Source: Pseudoalteromonas luteoviolacea
GTDB taxonomy: Bacteria > Pseudomonadota > Gammaproteobacteria > Enterobacterales > Alteromonadaceae
Length of the DNA stretch: 64,000 nt
NCBI RefSeq assembly: GCF_018100925.1
Contig: NZ_JAGJEH010000013.1
Location: 62,001 to 126,000 of the forward strand
Direction of reading: 5' to 3'
The translations under genes and the position numbers were made by a program. Below the pieces are notes generated by a model. It searched no databases. It was given only the letters and a program-made list of their open reading frames with translations, and was not told the DNA's origin. This document shows, one piece after another, positions 1-10,597 of this stretch. Position 1 is the first letter of the stretch. Each line of letters starts with the position of its first letter.

Positions 1-960
1 CTGAATCATGATGTTATAGACATCATTGACAGGTGATCGATATGGTTCATAAAGTAAGTTGCCATGCACATCATAAAAGGCAGTGACAAACTCAAAACTG
101 CGATCTGATTCGCCGCTAACACGCAATCGGATCCAAGGACCAGGGTAAATATCAAAGCGTGCAATCCGCATGTCAGGATATGCCTGTTGATAGTCAGAGA
201 TCACTTGATTGATACGCTCTGCGCTCAGTTTAGCATCCATATCATAATTGTCCGGTTTACGTGGAAAGCCCAATTCATCCCAATAGTTTTCACCGCTTTT
301 ATCAGCATATTTATGATATATCGGCGCATTTATCTCATAACCGACATTAAATAAGGCGCTGCTCCATCCGTACATCAACATAAACAGCAGCACACCCAGG
401 CCTAATAACACATGGCTGTCTTTAAACACATCGCGAGATTTCCCATTGGCGCGATATTGATGAAACTTCTTTACCAAATCACGCCAGCGGATCCAAATGC
501 CGCTAATGGTTACCATAATCAAGAAAATACAGGCTAACGCTATGATATCTGTGCCAATATGCGTCATAAAATTAATATGCCAAAAATACAGAAAATCTGC
601 CGCAGCTTGCTGTTGCGCACTGTCTTGACCAAAAAGCTGTTGAGTTTGATTGTTATAGAGCAGACGATCGTCGTGGCCAATGTAAATTTGAAATAAGTGA
701 TGGTGCTGAGGGTCGGTTGTTAAGGTAATCCGTTGCTCGGCAAAACTAGGAATTTTTGCCATCATATCAGTGACTGCGCTTTGCCAAGACATATCACGCT
801 CAACGTGTTGATCTTGATGCCATGCAAATTGCCAGTTTAACAATTGCCCTCGGAAAAAAAGTAAGCTACCACAGACAAAAATAATAGTGAGAATACAGGC
901 GCTGATTGCCCCTAAAACGGAATGCTGTTTGGTTAGCCGGGTTAGCGTTTTTTTATCCAT
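1..960 (-). CDS. PepSY-associated membrane protein (partial, runs off left edge)
   Basis: Open frame from an ATG at 960 to the window edge, preceded by a strong AGGAGG ribosome site. I translated it by hand. A short basic N-terminus is followed by a first membrane helix (about residues 15-36, ending LLFFRGQL), a periplasmic part, a second helix around residues 128-157 ending in GIWIRWR, and a third around 181-200 (HVLLGLGVLLFMLMYGW). This layout is that of PepSY-associated TM proteins of the PiuB/FoxB type, inner-membrane proteins commonly coded beside siderophore synthesis or TonB-receptor genes and linked to reductive iron release. Its place directly downstream of the siderophore synthetases fits such a role. 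The C-terminus is missing, so the family call rests on topology and context. Confidence 0.6.
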   Translation of the reverse strand, partial: MDKKTLTRLTKQHSVLGAISACILTIIFVCGSLLFFRGQLLNWQFAWHQDQHVERDMSWQSAVTDMMAKIPSFAEQRITLTTDPQHHHLFQIYIGHDDRLLYNNQTQQLFGQDSAQQQAAADFLYFWHINFMTHIGTDIIALACIFLIMVTISGIWIRWRDLVKKFHQYRANGKSRDVFKDSHVLLGLGVLLFMLMYGWSSALFNVGYEINAPIYHKYADKSGENYWDELGFPRKPDNYDMDAKLSAERINQVISDYQQAYPDMRIARFDIYPGPWIRLRVSGESDRSFEFVTAFYDVHGNLLYEPYRSPVNDVYNIMIQ

Positions 961-1081
961 AAACTCCCTCCTGTTTATTTCAGGCTGTCCACTTAAATTC
1001 GGTTTTTGACAGCCAAAACCACACCATCAGGCAGGACGAGAAGCGTTGATAAAAATTTAGAAAAATAAGACAAAAAGCATT

Positions 1082-1112
1082 AAAAGGGGCGTTTGTTACC
1101 CAAACGCCCCTA
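1082..1112 (-). terminator. Rho-independent terminator of the siderophore operon
   Basis: Perfect 10-bp stem GGGGCGTTTG (1086-1095) / CAAACGCCCC (1101-1110) with a 5-base loop. Read on the minus strand it is followed by TTTTAAT. It lies 30 bases past the stop of the last NRPS gene. Confidence 0.85.
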
Positions 1113-1141
1113 TAAACCAGCCTATTTTTCGACGGATAGCG

Positions 1142-4100
1142 TTAGCTAATTTGAGTAGCAACCGCATTAAATAACTGCGGATGACGCACCACTTCTTGGT
1201 GTCCAACATCGAGCTGTTCAACCACCATTGACGCGCCATGGCTCGCCAATTGCGCACTGTAACCATCAATGTCACTGGCCAAACGCTCTGCAGACCACAA
1301 GACATGAGTTAGCAATGTTTCTGGCAGGTTTGGTAAAGTGCACTTCACAGCACGCAATGCCTTTAAACGCTCACTCTTGGTAAAGGTATCCGCCAATTGC
1401 TGTGCGGAGATCGCATTGTAAGGCAGCGGCAACTCGTCAACAACAGATTGCCAAAATGCCTGCAAATGCGTGCTCAATGTACCACTTTCCAGCTCGTTAT
1501 CAGCAAGTAGCGGCGCAAAATAACTGTCTATGCGTTTTGTCCATGTCTCACCGCCGTTATCAACCACCAGCGTTAAAAATTCGCTGACCGCATCTAACTG
1601 AGAGAGGTTGCGTGTGTGTGCGGTTGGGATCCACGAATCAGCCAAGTACAATTGCGTGACATGCTGTCCAGCTGCATCCAACAAGGTTGCCACTTTTGCT
1701 GCTAGTAAGCCGCCCATAGACCAGCCCAACAACTCGATATGCTGCCCAGCAAATTGCGCGATGATTTTGTCCGCGTAACTTTGAGCCAATGCATCAAAGT
1801 CATCCACGGCAAGATCAGCATTATTTGGCTCAAGGGCAAATAAGTTGACCTGCTCATTCAACTGCTCTGACAGAGCGCGATAACTCAGGGTCAATCCCAA
1901 GCCATCATGGCAGCAAATAACCTGACGATTACCTGCTTTGTGGCTATTCAATGGTATGATCTGCTCAGCTGCCTCTGTGCTGAGTACGTCCGCCAATTTA
2001 GCAACGCTCGGTGCTTGGAATAAAGTCCCTAAATCAAAGTGCAGCTCCGAGGCCTCTCTATCCGCCCAGCGCTTAACCAGTTTGATCGCCGCAATAGAGT
2101 GTCCACCTAATTGGAAAAACGAGGCGCTGCGGCTGACTTTATCCAGCTCCAGTACTTGTGCAAAGACTGCTGCGAGTTTTTCTTCCAACTCCCCTTGCGG
2201 CGCTTCATAGGCCAATGTCTGACTCGAGAATGAAGGCAGAGCCTTGCGATCAACTTTGCCGTTACCCAACCGTGGCCACTGTGCCACCACCATAAATGCC
2301 GATGGGATCATCGCGTCTGGTAAATCCCGCGACAACGCATTTTGCAGCGCTTGCGTCGCTTCACTACCCAGTGCCCCATCCGCATAATGATTAGCAATGA
2401 GGTAGGCATTTAAGCTCACCTGTCCATCCATTTTATCAGCAACCACAAGCGCATGGTCAATGCCCTCTAATTGCTCAATACACGCCGCAACTTCACCCAG
2501 TTCAATCCTAAAACCACGTACTTTTACTTGGTCATCTTTACGCCCTAGAATCATCACCGCGTTGTCAGGCATGTAACGAGCGAGATCGCCTGTGGCGTAA
2601 ACGCGTTGATTAAATTCACTGTGTACCGTAAAAGCTGGGTGCTCTGGCTGACCCAAATACCCTTCACTCAATTGCGCACCCGCAATAAATAGCTCGCCCA
2701 CTTCACCATAACTACATAGCTGTCCCACTTGATTGAACACATACGTATTCGTGCCAGCAAAGACCTTACTGAGCTTAGCCACACCACCATCGCCAGCCAC
2801 ATAGCGATGACACATCACCCCAATGGTAGCTTCACTTGGCCCATAGTGATTATAAATTTCACTGTGCGGCGCCCACTGCTGTAGTGAACGCAAGAAGGTG
2901 TTTGGACACGCTTCACCACCAAGTATAATTTTTTGCGGGAAATAAGGCAGCGCTTTTAAGTCGCACAGAGCCTGTAGATGAGAAGGCACAATTTTAATAC
3001 AGTCAATCTGATACTCTGATAAAAACGCCTCAAACGCAGTGCTGTCCATACTTTGCTTTTCACTGGCAATGTATAGTCGCTTACCGAGATATAAGGCATT
3101 AAATAAGCAGGTATAACCCAAATCTGCCGCCACAGTCGCTGTCAGCGCAAAATTATTTTGCTCAGACAAATCGAGAGCGTCACACGAAGCCGCACAATAC
3201 GCACTCAGCTGTTGCTGGCCGATACGTACGCCCTTTGGTGTGCCCGTCGAGCCAGAGGTGAAAATACTGTAGGCCAGACTGGTTTCAAGTGACGCCAGTG
3301 GTGGCAACTCTGCATCACTCTCTACCTGCAATGTCGCCAATGTCACACCAAATTGCGTTGATTGCGCTATCATGGTGGCATTATCAAACTGGGCGACGAC
3401 CTTATCGACACGCGCCTGCGGCCAGCCTGGATCTAATGGCACAAAGCCAAAGCCTGCACGCATACTGGCGAGCATCGCCACGATTAGGTCAGTACTTCTT
3501 GGTAAAAATAATAATACCGGCTGCGTTGAATCAGGCTGTCTGGCCATAAGCCCCTTTGCAGTGAGTTCAACTTGTTGCCATAGCTGGCCATAAGTGAGTG
3601 TGCTGTTTACATCAGTAAGTGCCACAGTGTCAGCGTTGGTATTGGCAAAGCCCGCAACACGCTTGACCACCGTTTCGGCAGGTGTTGCTAATTGAGCACC
3701 ATTGATGGCCAATAGCTGTGATTTATGTACGTCACTTAAAATGCTGATATCAGAAGATTGGGTATGAACCTCTGCTGATTGAATAACACGCAACACCTGA
3801 GCCAGCTGCGCAAGCAAACTACCCACCGCAGCAGCAGAAAAACTGTTTTGGCAGTAATTTAATGTCAAAGCGCCTTGTTGAGAAACGGCCAAGTTTAGTG
3901 CTTGGTGCTGATTCACCTGCCAATCAGGCTGCGCGCTGCGCAGTGGAATTACTGCGTCTGTTGCATTGATTGTGGTATTGAGCTGTGCCAAAGAAATGCT
4001 TTGCGCCACCTGACGATGATTTTCACACTGCTCGTTTAACGCTCCTAACCAGCTGTGCAAGCTCTGTTCTGGCTGATATTCCACAATGAGCGGTAAGCTT

Positions 4101-4963
4101 TTCGCATATCGGCCCAAAGCTCCTTCAAATGCCTCGTCTTCAAGACGTGGATCATAATGCAGTGTAGTCAAAAAGCGTGGTGTTGTTGCTAAGCGCGCCA
4201 TCAACCACCACCATGCATATTGTGCAATGTTCTGCGCTGAAGTATCTAATGTACCGGCAAACTGCGAGACACCCTGCCACAGTGCAGCATCAATATCATA
4301 GTGAATTTGCGTATGGCTGCGTTCACCTTCACTGACCGTGCCCATATTATAGGGCAGTTGCAATGGTGTCGGGATATCACCCGTTAAATAATTTTGCCAG
4401 TATACTTGGCCCGCTAAACCATCTTCATCATGCAACATCTCTTGCTGCCAGGCGACAAAATCAGGAAATTGCAATGCCTCTTCATCATCTGGCTGACCAC
4501 TAATGATGGTGGCAATGATTTCCAATGATGGTAAATCCAAAGCACCAGCAAAACCACGCAGCGCCAAATAGCTCTGCTCTGGGGTATGGATGCGAGTCAG
4601 ATGCAGATTGCAGCCTGCATTAGGCGCAATTTCAACTGGAGAGATCATCGCCAGTTGAGCCAAACTCGGTGCATCGGCCTTTGTCCACTCAGCACTATCC
4701 ACCTTTATTCTGGCGTCACGGCTTGGTACGGCACGCAGTCCTTTAAAACCTTCGACCTGCTGATAGTTTGAAGCCAAACTAAGATGAGATTGCACTAGTT
4801 CGTCGCCGCAACGCTGGATCTCTTGCAAACTCGCTGAACAAGGCACTAATAACTGCACCAATGTTGACGTGTTTTCGCCCTCTGCCACAAAGCTCTGCTG
4901 GTTTGCAGTCAGTACGACACCTTGTTGATATTCTTCGATGTACTCTGTGATCATGCTAAACAC
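1142..4963 (-). CDS. Terminal NRPS module: interface-A(Asp)-T-TE
   Basis: Final module of the siderophore assembly line, 1,273 residues. Residues 1 to about 430 are a condensation-like domain whose HHxxxDG site reads FAGALDL (138-144), so it cannot be a normal condensation domain. This matches the 'interface' domains described for beta-hydroxyaspartate siderophores. The adenylation domain (about 445-945) has TSGSTGTPKG and pocket residues that I read as D-L-T-K-I-G-H-I-G-K, an Asp code. A carrier domain (GGHS) and a thioesterase follow. The thioesterase shows GWSMGG with Ser1082 and a candidate His1255 (GHQE), and would release or macrocyclise the peptide. The gene overlaps the previous one by 13 bases, so translation is probably coupled. 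The missing condensation activity is probably supplied by the second C domain of the upstream protein. The exact substrate is predicted, not shown. Confidence 0.9.
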   Translation of the reverse strand: MFSMITEYIEEYQQGVVLTANQQSFVAEGENTSTLVQLLVPCSASLQEIQRCGDELVQSHLSLASNYQQVEGFKGLRAVPSRDARIKVDSAEWTKADAPSLAQLAMISPVEIAPNAGCNLHLTRIHTPEQSYLALRGFAGALDLPSLEIIATIISGQPDDEEALQFPDFVAWQQEMLHDEDGLAGQVYWQNYLTGDIPTPLQLPYNMGTVSEGERSHTQIHYDIDAALWQGVSQFAGTLDTSAQNIAQYAWWWLMARLATTPRFLTTLHYDPRLEDEAFEGALGRYAKSLPLIVEYQPEQSLHSWLGALNEQCENHRQVAQSISLAQLNTTINATDAVIPLRSAQPDWQVNQHQALNLAVSQQGALTLNYCQNSFSAAAVGSLLAQLAQVLRVIQSAEVHTQSSDISILSDVHKSQLLAINGAQLATPAETVVKRVAGFANTNADTVALTDVNSTLTYGQLWQQVELTAKGLMARQPDSTQPVLLFLPRSTDLIVAMLASMRAGFGFVPLDPGWPQARVDKVVAQFDNATMIAQSTQFGVTLATLQVESDAELPPLASLETSLAYSIFTSGSTGTPKGVRIGQQQLSAYCAASCDALDLSEQNNFALTATVAADLGYTCLFNALYLGKRLYIASEKQSMDSTAFEAFLSEYQIDCIKIVPSHLQALCDLKALPYFPQKIILGGEACPNTFLRSLQQWAPHSEIYNHYGPSEATIGVMCHRYVAGDGGVAKLSKVFAGTNTYVFNQVGQLCSYGEVGELFIAGAQLSEGYLGQPEHPAFTVHSEFNQRVYATGDLARYMPDNAVMILGRKDDQVKVRGFRIELGEVAACIEQLEGIDHALVVADKMDGQVSLNAYLIANHYADGALGSEATQALQNALSRDLPDAMIPSAFMVVAQWPRLGNGKVDRKALPSFSSQTLAYEAPQGELEEKLAAVFAQVLELDKVSRSASFFQLGGHSIAAIKLVKRWADREASELHFDLGTLFQAPSVAKLADVLSTEAAEQIIPLNSHKAGNRQVICCHDGLGLTLSYRALSEQLNEQVNLFALEPNNADLAVDDFDALAQSYADKIIAQFAGQHIELLGWSMGGLLAAKVATLLDAAGQHVTQLYLADSWIPTAHTRNLSQLDAVSEFLTLVVDNGGETWTKRIDSYFAPLLADNELESGTLSTHLQAFWQSVVDELPLPYNAISAQQLADTFTKSERLKALRAVKCTLPNLPETLLTHVLWSAERLASDIDGYSAQLASHGASMVVEQLDVGHQEVVRHPQLFNAVATQIS

Positions 4964-7900
4964 TCCTGCTCTGCTTGTGCTGTATTCGCTTCAGCTAATT
5001 GTTGTTGAGATACCATATCACCCATAGCAACAACGATTTTTCTCGGCTCTTCATAAGGGTCACGAGCATGGGCTGCTAACATGTTGTCGAGCATCACCAC
5101 GTCGCCTTTTTGCCAAGCGAATCGAACCGCACAGCGCTCATAGGCTTCGCCAATAAGAGTCATTTCTTCATAGCTGATAGGTGAGCCATCTCCAAAGAAC
5201 ACATTGCGCGGTAAATATTCGTGGCCAACCATCTCTATCAGGTCCTTGCGCACGCTTTCTTCTAAGCAAGATTCATGGTGTAACTGTACCTGGTTAAAGA
5301 AAGAGTCTTCGCCCGTGAGGTGGTGCTTAATCACACCATGGGTTTTAGTGCGAGTTTGCAAGCCACCATTATCTAGCCAACGGAATTCGGTATTGCTGGC
5401 GGTCAGCCGTGCTTCAACTTCCGCTTTGTCGTCAGTTTTGTAAAAATCCTGCCAAGCGACATCAAGATTCGGAATAAAGTTACGAACATAAAGTAGTTCT
5501 TTTTCTTTAATTTTTGCAACCAACTCTTGCGGTAACTCTTTGAGCATACGACGGCAATCCACAATCGGCGTCGCACCGCCAACCACGGATGGCAACTCAC
5601 AGAAGAACCATTGCTTGCGCGGCCACTTATCTAAGTGAGAACTCTCATTGTGATACAAAATCATTTGGCGCTCAGGGTAAGGCGTCGACTTATATGTTTT
5701 CTTACCACCTTCTTTTTTCGGCAAGTCGCCATATTGGCCATATAGCCCCGGCTGAATCGCATCGGCAAATGACTCAAACTCTTGCGGTGATTGCAGCGCG
5801 AAGTTTCTAAATATAATGCCGCCGTACTGCTTTAAATAACTGTCGATTACATCACGGTTATTACTTGCCCAGTTGATTGGGTCAAGGTCAGGGGACGTCG
5901 GCTCTACGAGAATGGGAAACTGCTCAGTGTCTGGTAAAAAATACGTTTTTATCGGCGCAGCAGGTGCCTTTGCACGTTTTTTAAGACCTTTCTTTAATCC
6001 TGAAAATGAATTTCCGCGGGCGGCTTTTTGCATAGTTTTAAATTCCTGAATCATTGGCGAAATTACATTGCGAACAGGCTGTTCGCTCATCTCCATGAGT
6101 TGCAATACGCATTGCTGCCAACGCCCCAACCATTGCTGCATACTCTCTGGGTTGTAAAGTTGTTTTCTAAACACCCACTGGCATTGCAACTCATCCGCCT
6201 CAATGACGAAAAGCGCACTGTCAAATTTACTGCTAATCGCACTGAGGCTGTCGGCAGGTTCAAGGCTAATTTCATCCATCATCCACTGCTGTTGTGGCGT
6301 GTTTTGCATGACAAATAACTGCTGTACGAGTGGTTGAAGATTGTTCACCCTAGGGGTATCCAATAACTCGGTCAATGACTCCAAACCAAGTGCTTGATGG
6401 GCCATCACCTGCAGCGACAACTCTTGAGTTTGTCTAATAAAATCAATAATTAAAGCATTTTCATCAAGCTGACTGCGCTGTGGTAATACTCGTACAAAAA
6501 AACCAATCAAGGCCTCAAGCGCCGGGTTATCACGCCCAGCAAAGTCACTGCCAACCACCACATCTGGCTGATCGTTTATGGCATGTAAGAACAAGAAATA
6601 ACCGGATAACAGCAAGGCATTCAGTGATATTCGCTGCTCATTGGCAAACGCTTTTAAGCGCTTAGTTTGATCTGCATCAAATGCGCCAACCACCAAACCC
6701 CCTTCATTACTTAACTGCGCAGGGCGCGGGTAGTGGTTTGGCAATGCACTATTTGCAGGTGCCGCTGCTAAATGGTCACGCCAATAGGCTCTCAGCGCCT
6801 CCCCTGATTCACCGCTGAGCAGCGTTTGCTGCCAGTTGGCATAATCCACATAATCGAACTGTAATGGCGACCAACTTGGTGGCTGCTGGCTAGCCAGTGC
6901 CTGATATGCCGTTGCCAAGTCACCAATTAATACGCTCATCGACCAACCATCGGAGATAATATGATGGGTGCTGACCGACAGTTGATACTCTCTCTCATCG
7001 AGCTGAGTAAGCATGGCGCGCAGCAGCGGCGCCTCAGTTAAATCAAACGGCTGATTTTCAAATTCGCGCTGCAATTGCTGGCTTTGCGCCGTGCGCTCGC
7101 CTTCATTTAAATGCGTCAGTACCGTCACAGTCAGTTTAAAATCAAGGTGATCACAGACTTGTATACTGGCTTCACCCAAATGCTCAACAAAGCGCATGCG
7201 CAAAGAGGCATGGCGCGCTATCACTAGGTCAAAGGCTTGCTGTAGTAGGTTAATATCTAATGCACCACGCAGTGTGACAGCACCCGAGATATTAAACGCG
7301 TGTTTGTCTTGCTCTTTTACTAGTTGATCAGATAGCCACAAGCTCAACTGCGCTGGTGCTAATTCATAACTAGGCTGGGTAGCGACTTTGACCAGTTGAG
7401 GTAGCTGAGTATTGTCTGCTTTGTTTAACAACGCGGCTAAAGCAGCCACATTTGGTGCATCAAACACATCTTTTACCGCACAGTTGCACTCTAGGGTCTC
7501 ACTGATGCGACTGGCCAATTGCAGTGCGCTAATTGAGTCTCCACCTAAAGTGAAAAAGTCATCCTCACGGCCAATCGGCGACGTCTTGAGGACCGTTTGC
7601 CAAATGTCGACCAATTGCTGCTCTTGCTCATTCTCAGGCTCAACATAGCCTGCAATTTGGCCATCTTGTGCTTTTGGCAAAGCATGCCTATCAATTTTGC
7701 CTGAGTTATTAAGTGGTAATTTATCCAAGACCATGATGACACTTGGCACCATGTAGTGTGGCAACTGCTCTGCTAACTGTGCTTGTAGTGTATTGCTTTC
7801 AAGTCCATTCCCTGCCACATAGGCCACCAAACGCGTCCCTGTTGGTAACTCTTCTGCTACCACCACGGCTTCCGCCACAGCTGACTGTTGGTAAAGGTGC

Positions 7901-10530
7901 GCTTCAATCTCCCCTAATTCAATTCTAAAACCACGAATTTTCACCTGATGATCGGTGCGTCCTAAATATTCTAATTGGCCTGCGCAGTTGTATTTTACTA
8001 AGTCCCCAGTGCGATATATACGACTGCCAGCATGGCAAAATGGATTAGCAATAAAACGCTCAGCACTGAGTTCAGGGCGGTTTAAATAACCACGAGCAAG
8101 GCCGTCACCCGCAATGTACAACTCACCTGCTACACCATCTGGCACTTGATTCAAAGCGCCATCTAACACATAAAATTGATTAGCACGTACCGTTTGGCCA
8201 AGGTGAATATGAGGACCCTCAACCTGCTGGCAAGAAGACCAAATCGTGGTTTCCGTCGGTCCATACATGTTCCACAGAGTGACTTGTTTTTCGAGTAAAT
8301 CGGCTGCCAGTTCCGCGGGAAGTGCTTCACCACCACATAGGCCTAGCACTGGTTTTTCGATTAAGTTCTGTGCAAGCAGTGCACGCCACCCAGCCGGAGT
8401 TGCTTGAATCACAGATACATCCGCCAAAATGGCGGTGCTAAGCTGGTTTTGCTGTTGAGCAATTAATACCTTCGCACCGACATACAACGGCAAATGTAAT
8501 TCAAGACCTGAAATATCAAACGACAAAGACGTCAGTGCCAACACAGTGTCTTTGCGCTGTAAAGCAAACTTCTCCTGCATTGCCGCTAAAAAGTTGCTGA
8601 GGTTTTGATGGCTAATAGCCACCCCTTTTGGTGTACCAGTCGACCCCGAGGTATAAATCACATACGCCAATTGCGCGGGGTGGATAGTGATAGCCGGGGC
8701 TTTATCAGCATAACCTTGCAAAGATAAAGTCGCTGTATTGCGCTGATCAACCACTGTTTCCAAGGGTATTGCGAGGTTGTGCAGCACCAACTGCGTACCA
8801 CTGTGCAAGAGGATATAGTCAATACGTGATTGAGGTAACTTGGGGTCTACAGGGACATAAGCGCCACCAGCACGTAATACAGCCAACATGGCCACCAGCA
8901 TATCCACATCTCGTTCATACATCAGCGCGACTTTTTGCTCGCTTTGCAAGCCCTCAGCCAACAGATAATTAGCCAATTGCGCACTGCGTGTATCAAGCTG
9001 GGCATATGTCAATGAAGTGCCTTGCAAATCAGATACTGCAATGTGGTTTTGATGTGTGGCAAAGTTCTGCACTAACAAAGACATGTAATCTGCGGCTGGC
9101 GCAACTGGTGCAGCTTTTAATGGCACCGATTCTACGGCCACATTCCCAAGCGCGGCATCTGGCAAACTGACCAGCTTGGAGGTAAATGCAATAAAGGATG
9201 CCAACAAGCGCTCCAGCACTTGCATATCATAGTATTTTGGATCGCCTTCAAATTGGATCAATAAGCTATCGGCTTGCTCAATGACTTCTAATGAGAGCGG
9301 GAACTTGGCTTCAAACTTATCAACCACAATGGGCGTCAGTGGCAGTGGCATTGGGCCATCACTGCTGGGCTTGTACTCTGAAAAGTTGTACATGGCTTGG
9401 AAGTGACTTTGCTCACCCGTTTGCTGCCAGCCAAGCTCTCTAGCCAGCCATTCGTATGGGATAAGCTGATGCTCAATCACAGTCAGAGTATGCTGTTGTA
9501 CAGCTCGAGCAACCTCCACCAAGGTACGCTCGGGCAGCGCCTCACTTTTATACAGCTGCGTATTAACAAAAAAGCCAACAATTTCGCTAATATCTGGATG
9601 ATTTCTGGCAGCCGTAGGCACACCCAATAAAAACTGCTGTGCGTCGCTAAAGCGCGACAACACTATCTGATACAGCGCCATGGTTAACGATGAAACCGTC
9701 AAGTTATATTGCTGAGATAGCTGCCTAAGTGCACAGGTTTGCTCGGCAGATAATGGCGCTTTTGCCACCACAGCATAGCGCTCATCGCTCGCTTGCTCAG
9801 CTTTTGGTAGTGCAAGATGTTGAGGCTCAAAATTCACATAGTCTTGCCAATATGAACACGCTTGCTGTCCCATTTCAGACTCAAGGGCATTGCGCTGCCA
9901 CTGGGCATAATCTAAATATCGCAACCCAGTTGGTGATAGTGGCTCACCAAAATAGGCCCGCACTAAATCTCGTAAAGTTAAATTCAATGACCATCCATCA
10001 CTGGCAATATGATGGTTATCTAACAATAAAATCCCGCCTTTGCCGTACGCTATCCAAGCGGCGCGCATTAATGGCGCACAACTCAAGTCAAACGGCTGAG
10101 CAAACCAATCCGTTACTATATTCGAGCCCAACACATCAACCGCTGCGCACACCTGCAACGATGTATCTAACGTCAATATCGACAACGGCACCTGTGCATC
10201 TTCAACCAAGTACTGTCTTGGTGTATTGTCATTGCTAAAGCGCGTTGCCAGCGCCTGATGGGTATTTACCAAAGCGTTCAGCGCTGCTTGTAGTTTGTCG
10301 ATGTCCAAAGCCGTCTCAATGTAAAAGGCACGGGGGACATTGTATGAAATCGACTCCGGGGTTAATTGTTGTTGTAACCACAGCCTTTGCTGTTGAAAAG
10401 ATAAGTTGCCAAACGTGTCTGGGTGTTTTGGGATCTGGTTATCAATCTCTGGTTGCTCAGCAAACAGCTCACCAAGTAATTCAAGGTCCAGTTCATCTGC
10501 AAGCACATCAAGAATATCGTCGTTGTTCAT
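4951..10530 (-). CDS. NRPS C-A(Gly)-T-C with C-terminal Fe(II)/2OG aspartyl beta-hydroxylase
   Basis: 1,859 residues. Order: acidic N-terminal 30 residues (11 Asp/Glu, no Lys/Arg), C domain (about 40-470, HHIASDG intact), A domain (about 480-975), carrier (GGDS), a second intact C domain (THHIISDG), a Lys-rich linker (near GLKKGLKKRAK), then a TauD/SyrP-like dioxygenase (about 1515-1840). The dioxygenase has the iron-binding HNE triad start in YHNESSH, a distal His in MLAAHARDPY and a 2-oxoglutarate Arg in EEPRK. The pocket residues D-I-L-Q-L-G-M-I-W-K are a Gly code. Gly has no beta carbon, so the hydroxylase almost certainly acts on the two Asp modules in the neighbouring proteins. C-terminal fusion of the hydroxylase is the arrangement reported for AltH of alterobactin biosynthesis, which makes L-threo beta-OH-Asp. 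Confidence 0.9.
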   Translation of the reverse strand: MNNDDILDVLADELDLELLGELFAEQPEIDNQIPKHPDTFGNLSFQQQRLWLQQQLTPESISYNVPRAFYIETALDIDKLQAALNALVNTHQALATRFSNDNTPRQYLVEDAQVPLSILTLDTSLQVCAAVDVLGSNIVTDWFAQPFDLSCAPLMRAAWIAYGKGGILLLDNHHIASDGWSLNLTLRDLVRAYFGEPLSPTGLRYLDYAQWQRNALESEMGQQACSYWQDYVNFEPQHLALPKAEQASDERYAVVAKAPLSAEQTCALRQLSQQYNLTVSSLTMALYQIVLSRFSDAQQFLLGVPTAARNHPDISEIVGFFVNTQLYKSEALPERTLVEVARAVQQHTLTVIEHQLIPYEWLARELGWQQTGEQSHFQAMYNFSEYKPSSDGPMPLPLTPIVVDKFEAKFPLSLEVIEQADSLLIQFEGDPKYYDMQVLERLLASFIAFTSKLVSLPDAALGNVAVESVPLKAAPVAPAADYMSLLVQNFATHQNHIAVSDLQGTSLTYAQLDTRSAQLANYLLAEGLQSEQKVALMYERDVDMLVAMLAVLRAGGAYVPVDPKLPQSRIDYILLHSGTQLVLHNLAIPLETVVDQRNTATLSLQGYADKAPAITIHPAQLAYVIYTSGSTGTPKGVAISHQNLSNFLAAMQEKFALQRKDTVLALTSLSFDISGLELHLPLYVGAKVLIAQQQNQLSTAILADVSVIQATPAGWRALLAQNLIEKPVLGLCGGEALPAELAADLLEKQVTLWNMYGPTETTIWSSCQQVEGPHIHLGQTVRANQFYVLDGALNQVPDGVAGELYIAGDGLARGYLNRPELSAERFIANPFCHAGSRIYRTGDLVKYNCAGQLEYLGRTDHQVKIRGFRIELGEIEAHLYQQSAVAEAVVVAEELPTGTRLVAYVAGNGLESNTLQAQLAEQLPHYMVPSVIMVLDKLPLNNSGKIDRHALPKAQDGQIAGYVEPENEQEQQLVDIWQTVLKTSPIGREDDFFTLGGDSISALQLASRISETLECNCAVKDVFDAPNVAALAALLNKADNTQLPQLVKVATQPSYELAPAQLSLWLSDQLVKEQDKHAFNISGAVTLRGALDINLLQQAFDLVIARHASLRMRFVEHLGEASIQVCDHLDFKLTVTVLTHLNEGERTAQSQQLQREFENQPFDLTEAPLLRAMLTQLDEREYQLSVSTHHIISDGWSMSVLIGDLATAYQALASQQPPSWSPLQFDYVDYANWQQTLLSGESGEALRAYWRDHLAAAPANSALPNHYPRPAQLSNEGGLVVGAFDADQTKRLKAFANEQRISLNALLLSGYFLFLHAINDQPDVVVGSDFAGRDNPALEALIGFFVRVLPQRSQLDENALIIDFIRQTQELSLQVMAHQALGLESLTELLDTPRVNNLQPLVQQLFVMQNTPQQQWMMDEISLEPADSLSAISSKFDSALFVIEADELQCQWVFRKQLYNPESMQQWLGRWQQCVLQLMEMSEQPVRNVISPMIQEFKTMQKAARGNSFSGLKKGLKKRAKAPAAPIKTYFLPDTEQFPILVEPTSPDLDPINWASNNRDVIDSYLKQYGGIIFRNFALQSPQEFESFADAIQPGLYGQYGDLPKKEGGKKTYKSTPYPERQMILYHNESSHLDKWPRKQWFFCELPSVVGGATPIVDCRRMLKELPQELVAKIKEKELLYVRNFIPNLDVAWQDFYKTDDKAEVEARLTASNTEFRWLDNGGLQTRTKTHGVIKHHLTGEDSFFNQVQLHHESCLEESVRKDLIEMVGHEYLPRNVFFGDGSPISYEEMTLIGEAYERCAVRFAWQKGDVVMLDNMLAAHARDPYEEPRKIVVAMGDMVSQQQLAEANTAQAEQECLA

Positions 10531-10552
10531 GTGTATCTCGAAAAAAGGAAAA

Positions 10553-10569
10553 GGGAGTCATCGACTCCC
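10553..10569 (-). terminator. Intercistronic hairpin with U-rich tail
   Basis: Perfect inverted repeat GGGAGTC/GACTCCC with a 3-base loop in the 67-base gap between two NRPS genes. On the minus strand it is followed by TTTTCCTTTTTT. It looks like a weak terminator or processing site that would lower expression of the downstream genes. Confidence 0.55.
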
Positions 10570-10597
10570 ATATACAAAGTTGAATGGATTACGTGTA

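Noticed and set aside
5000..5950. Hydroxylase acting on the Gly loaded by its own protein
   Set aside because: Gly has no beta carbon and the Asp modules with interface-like domains are the better substrates.
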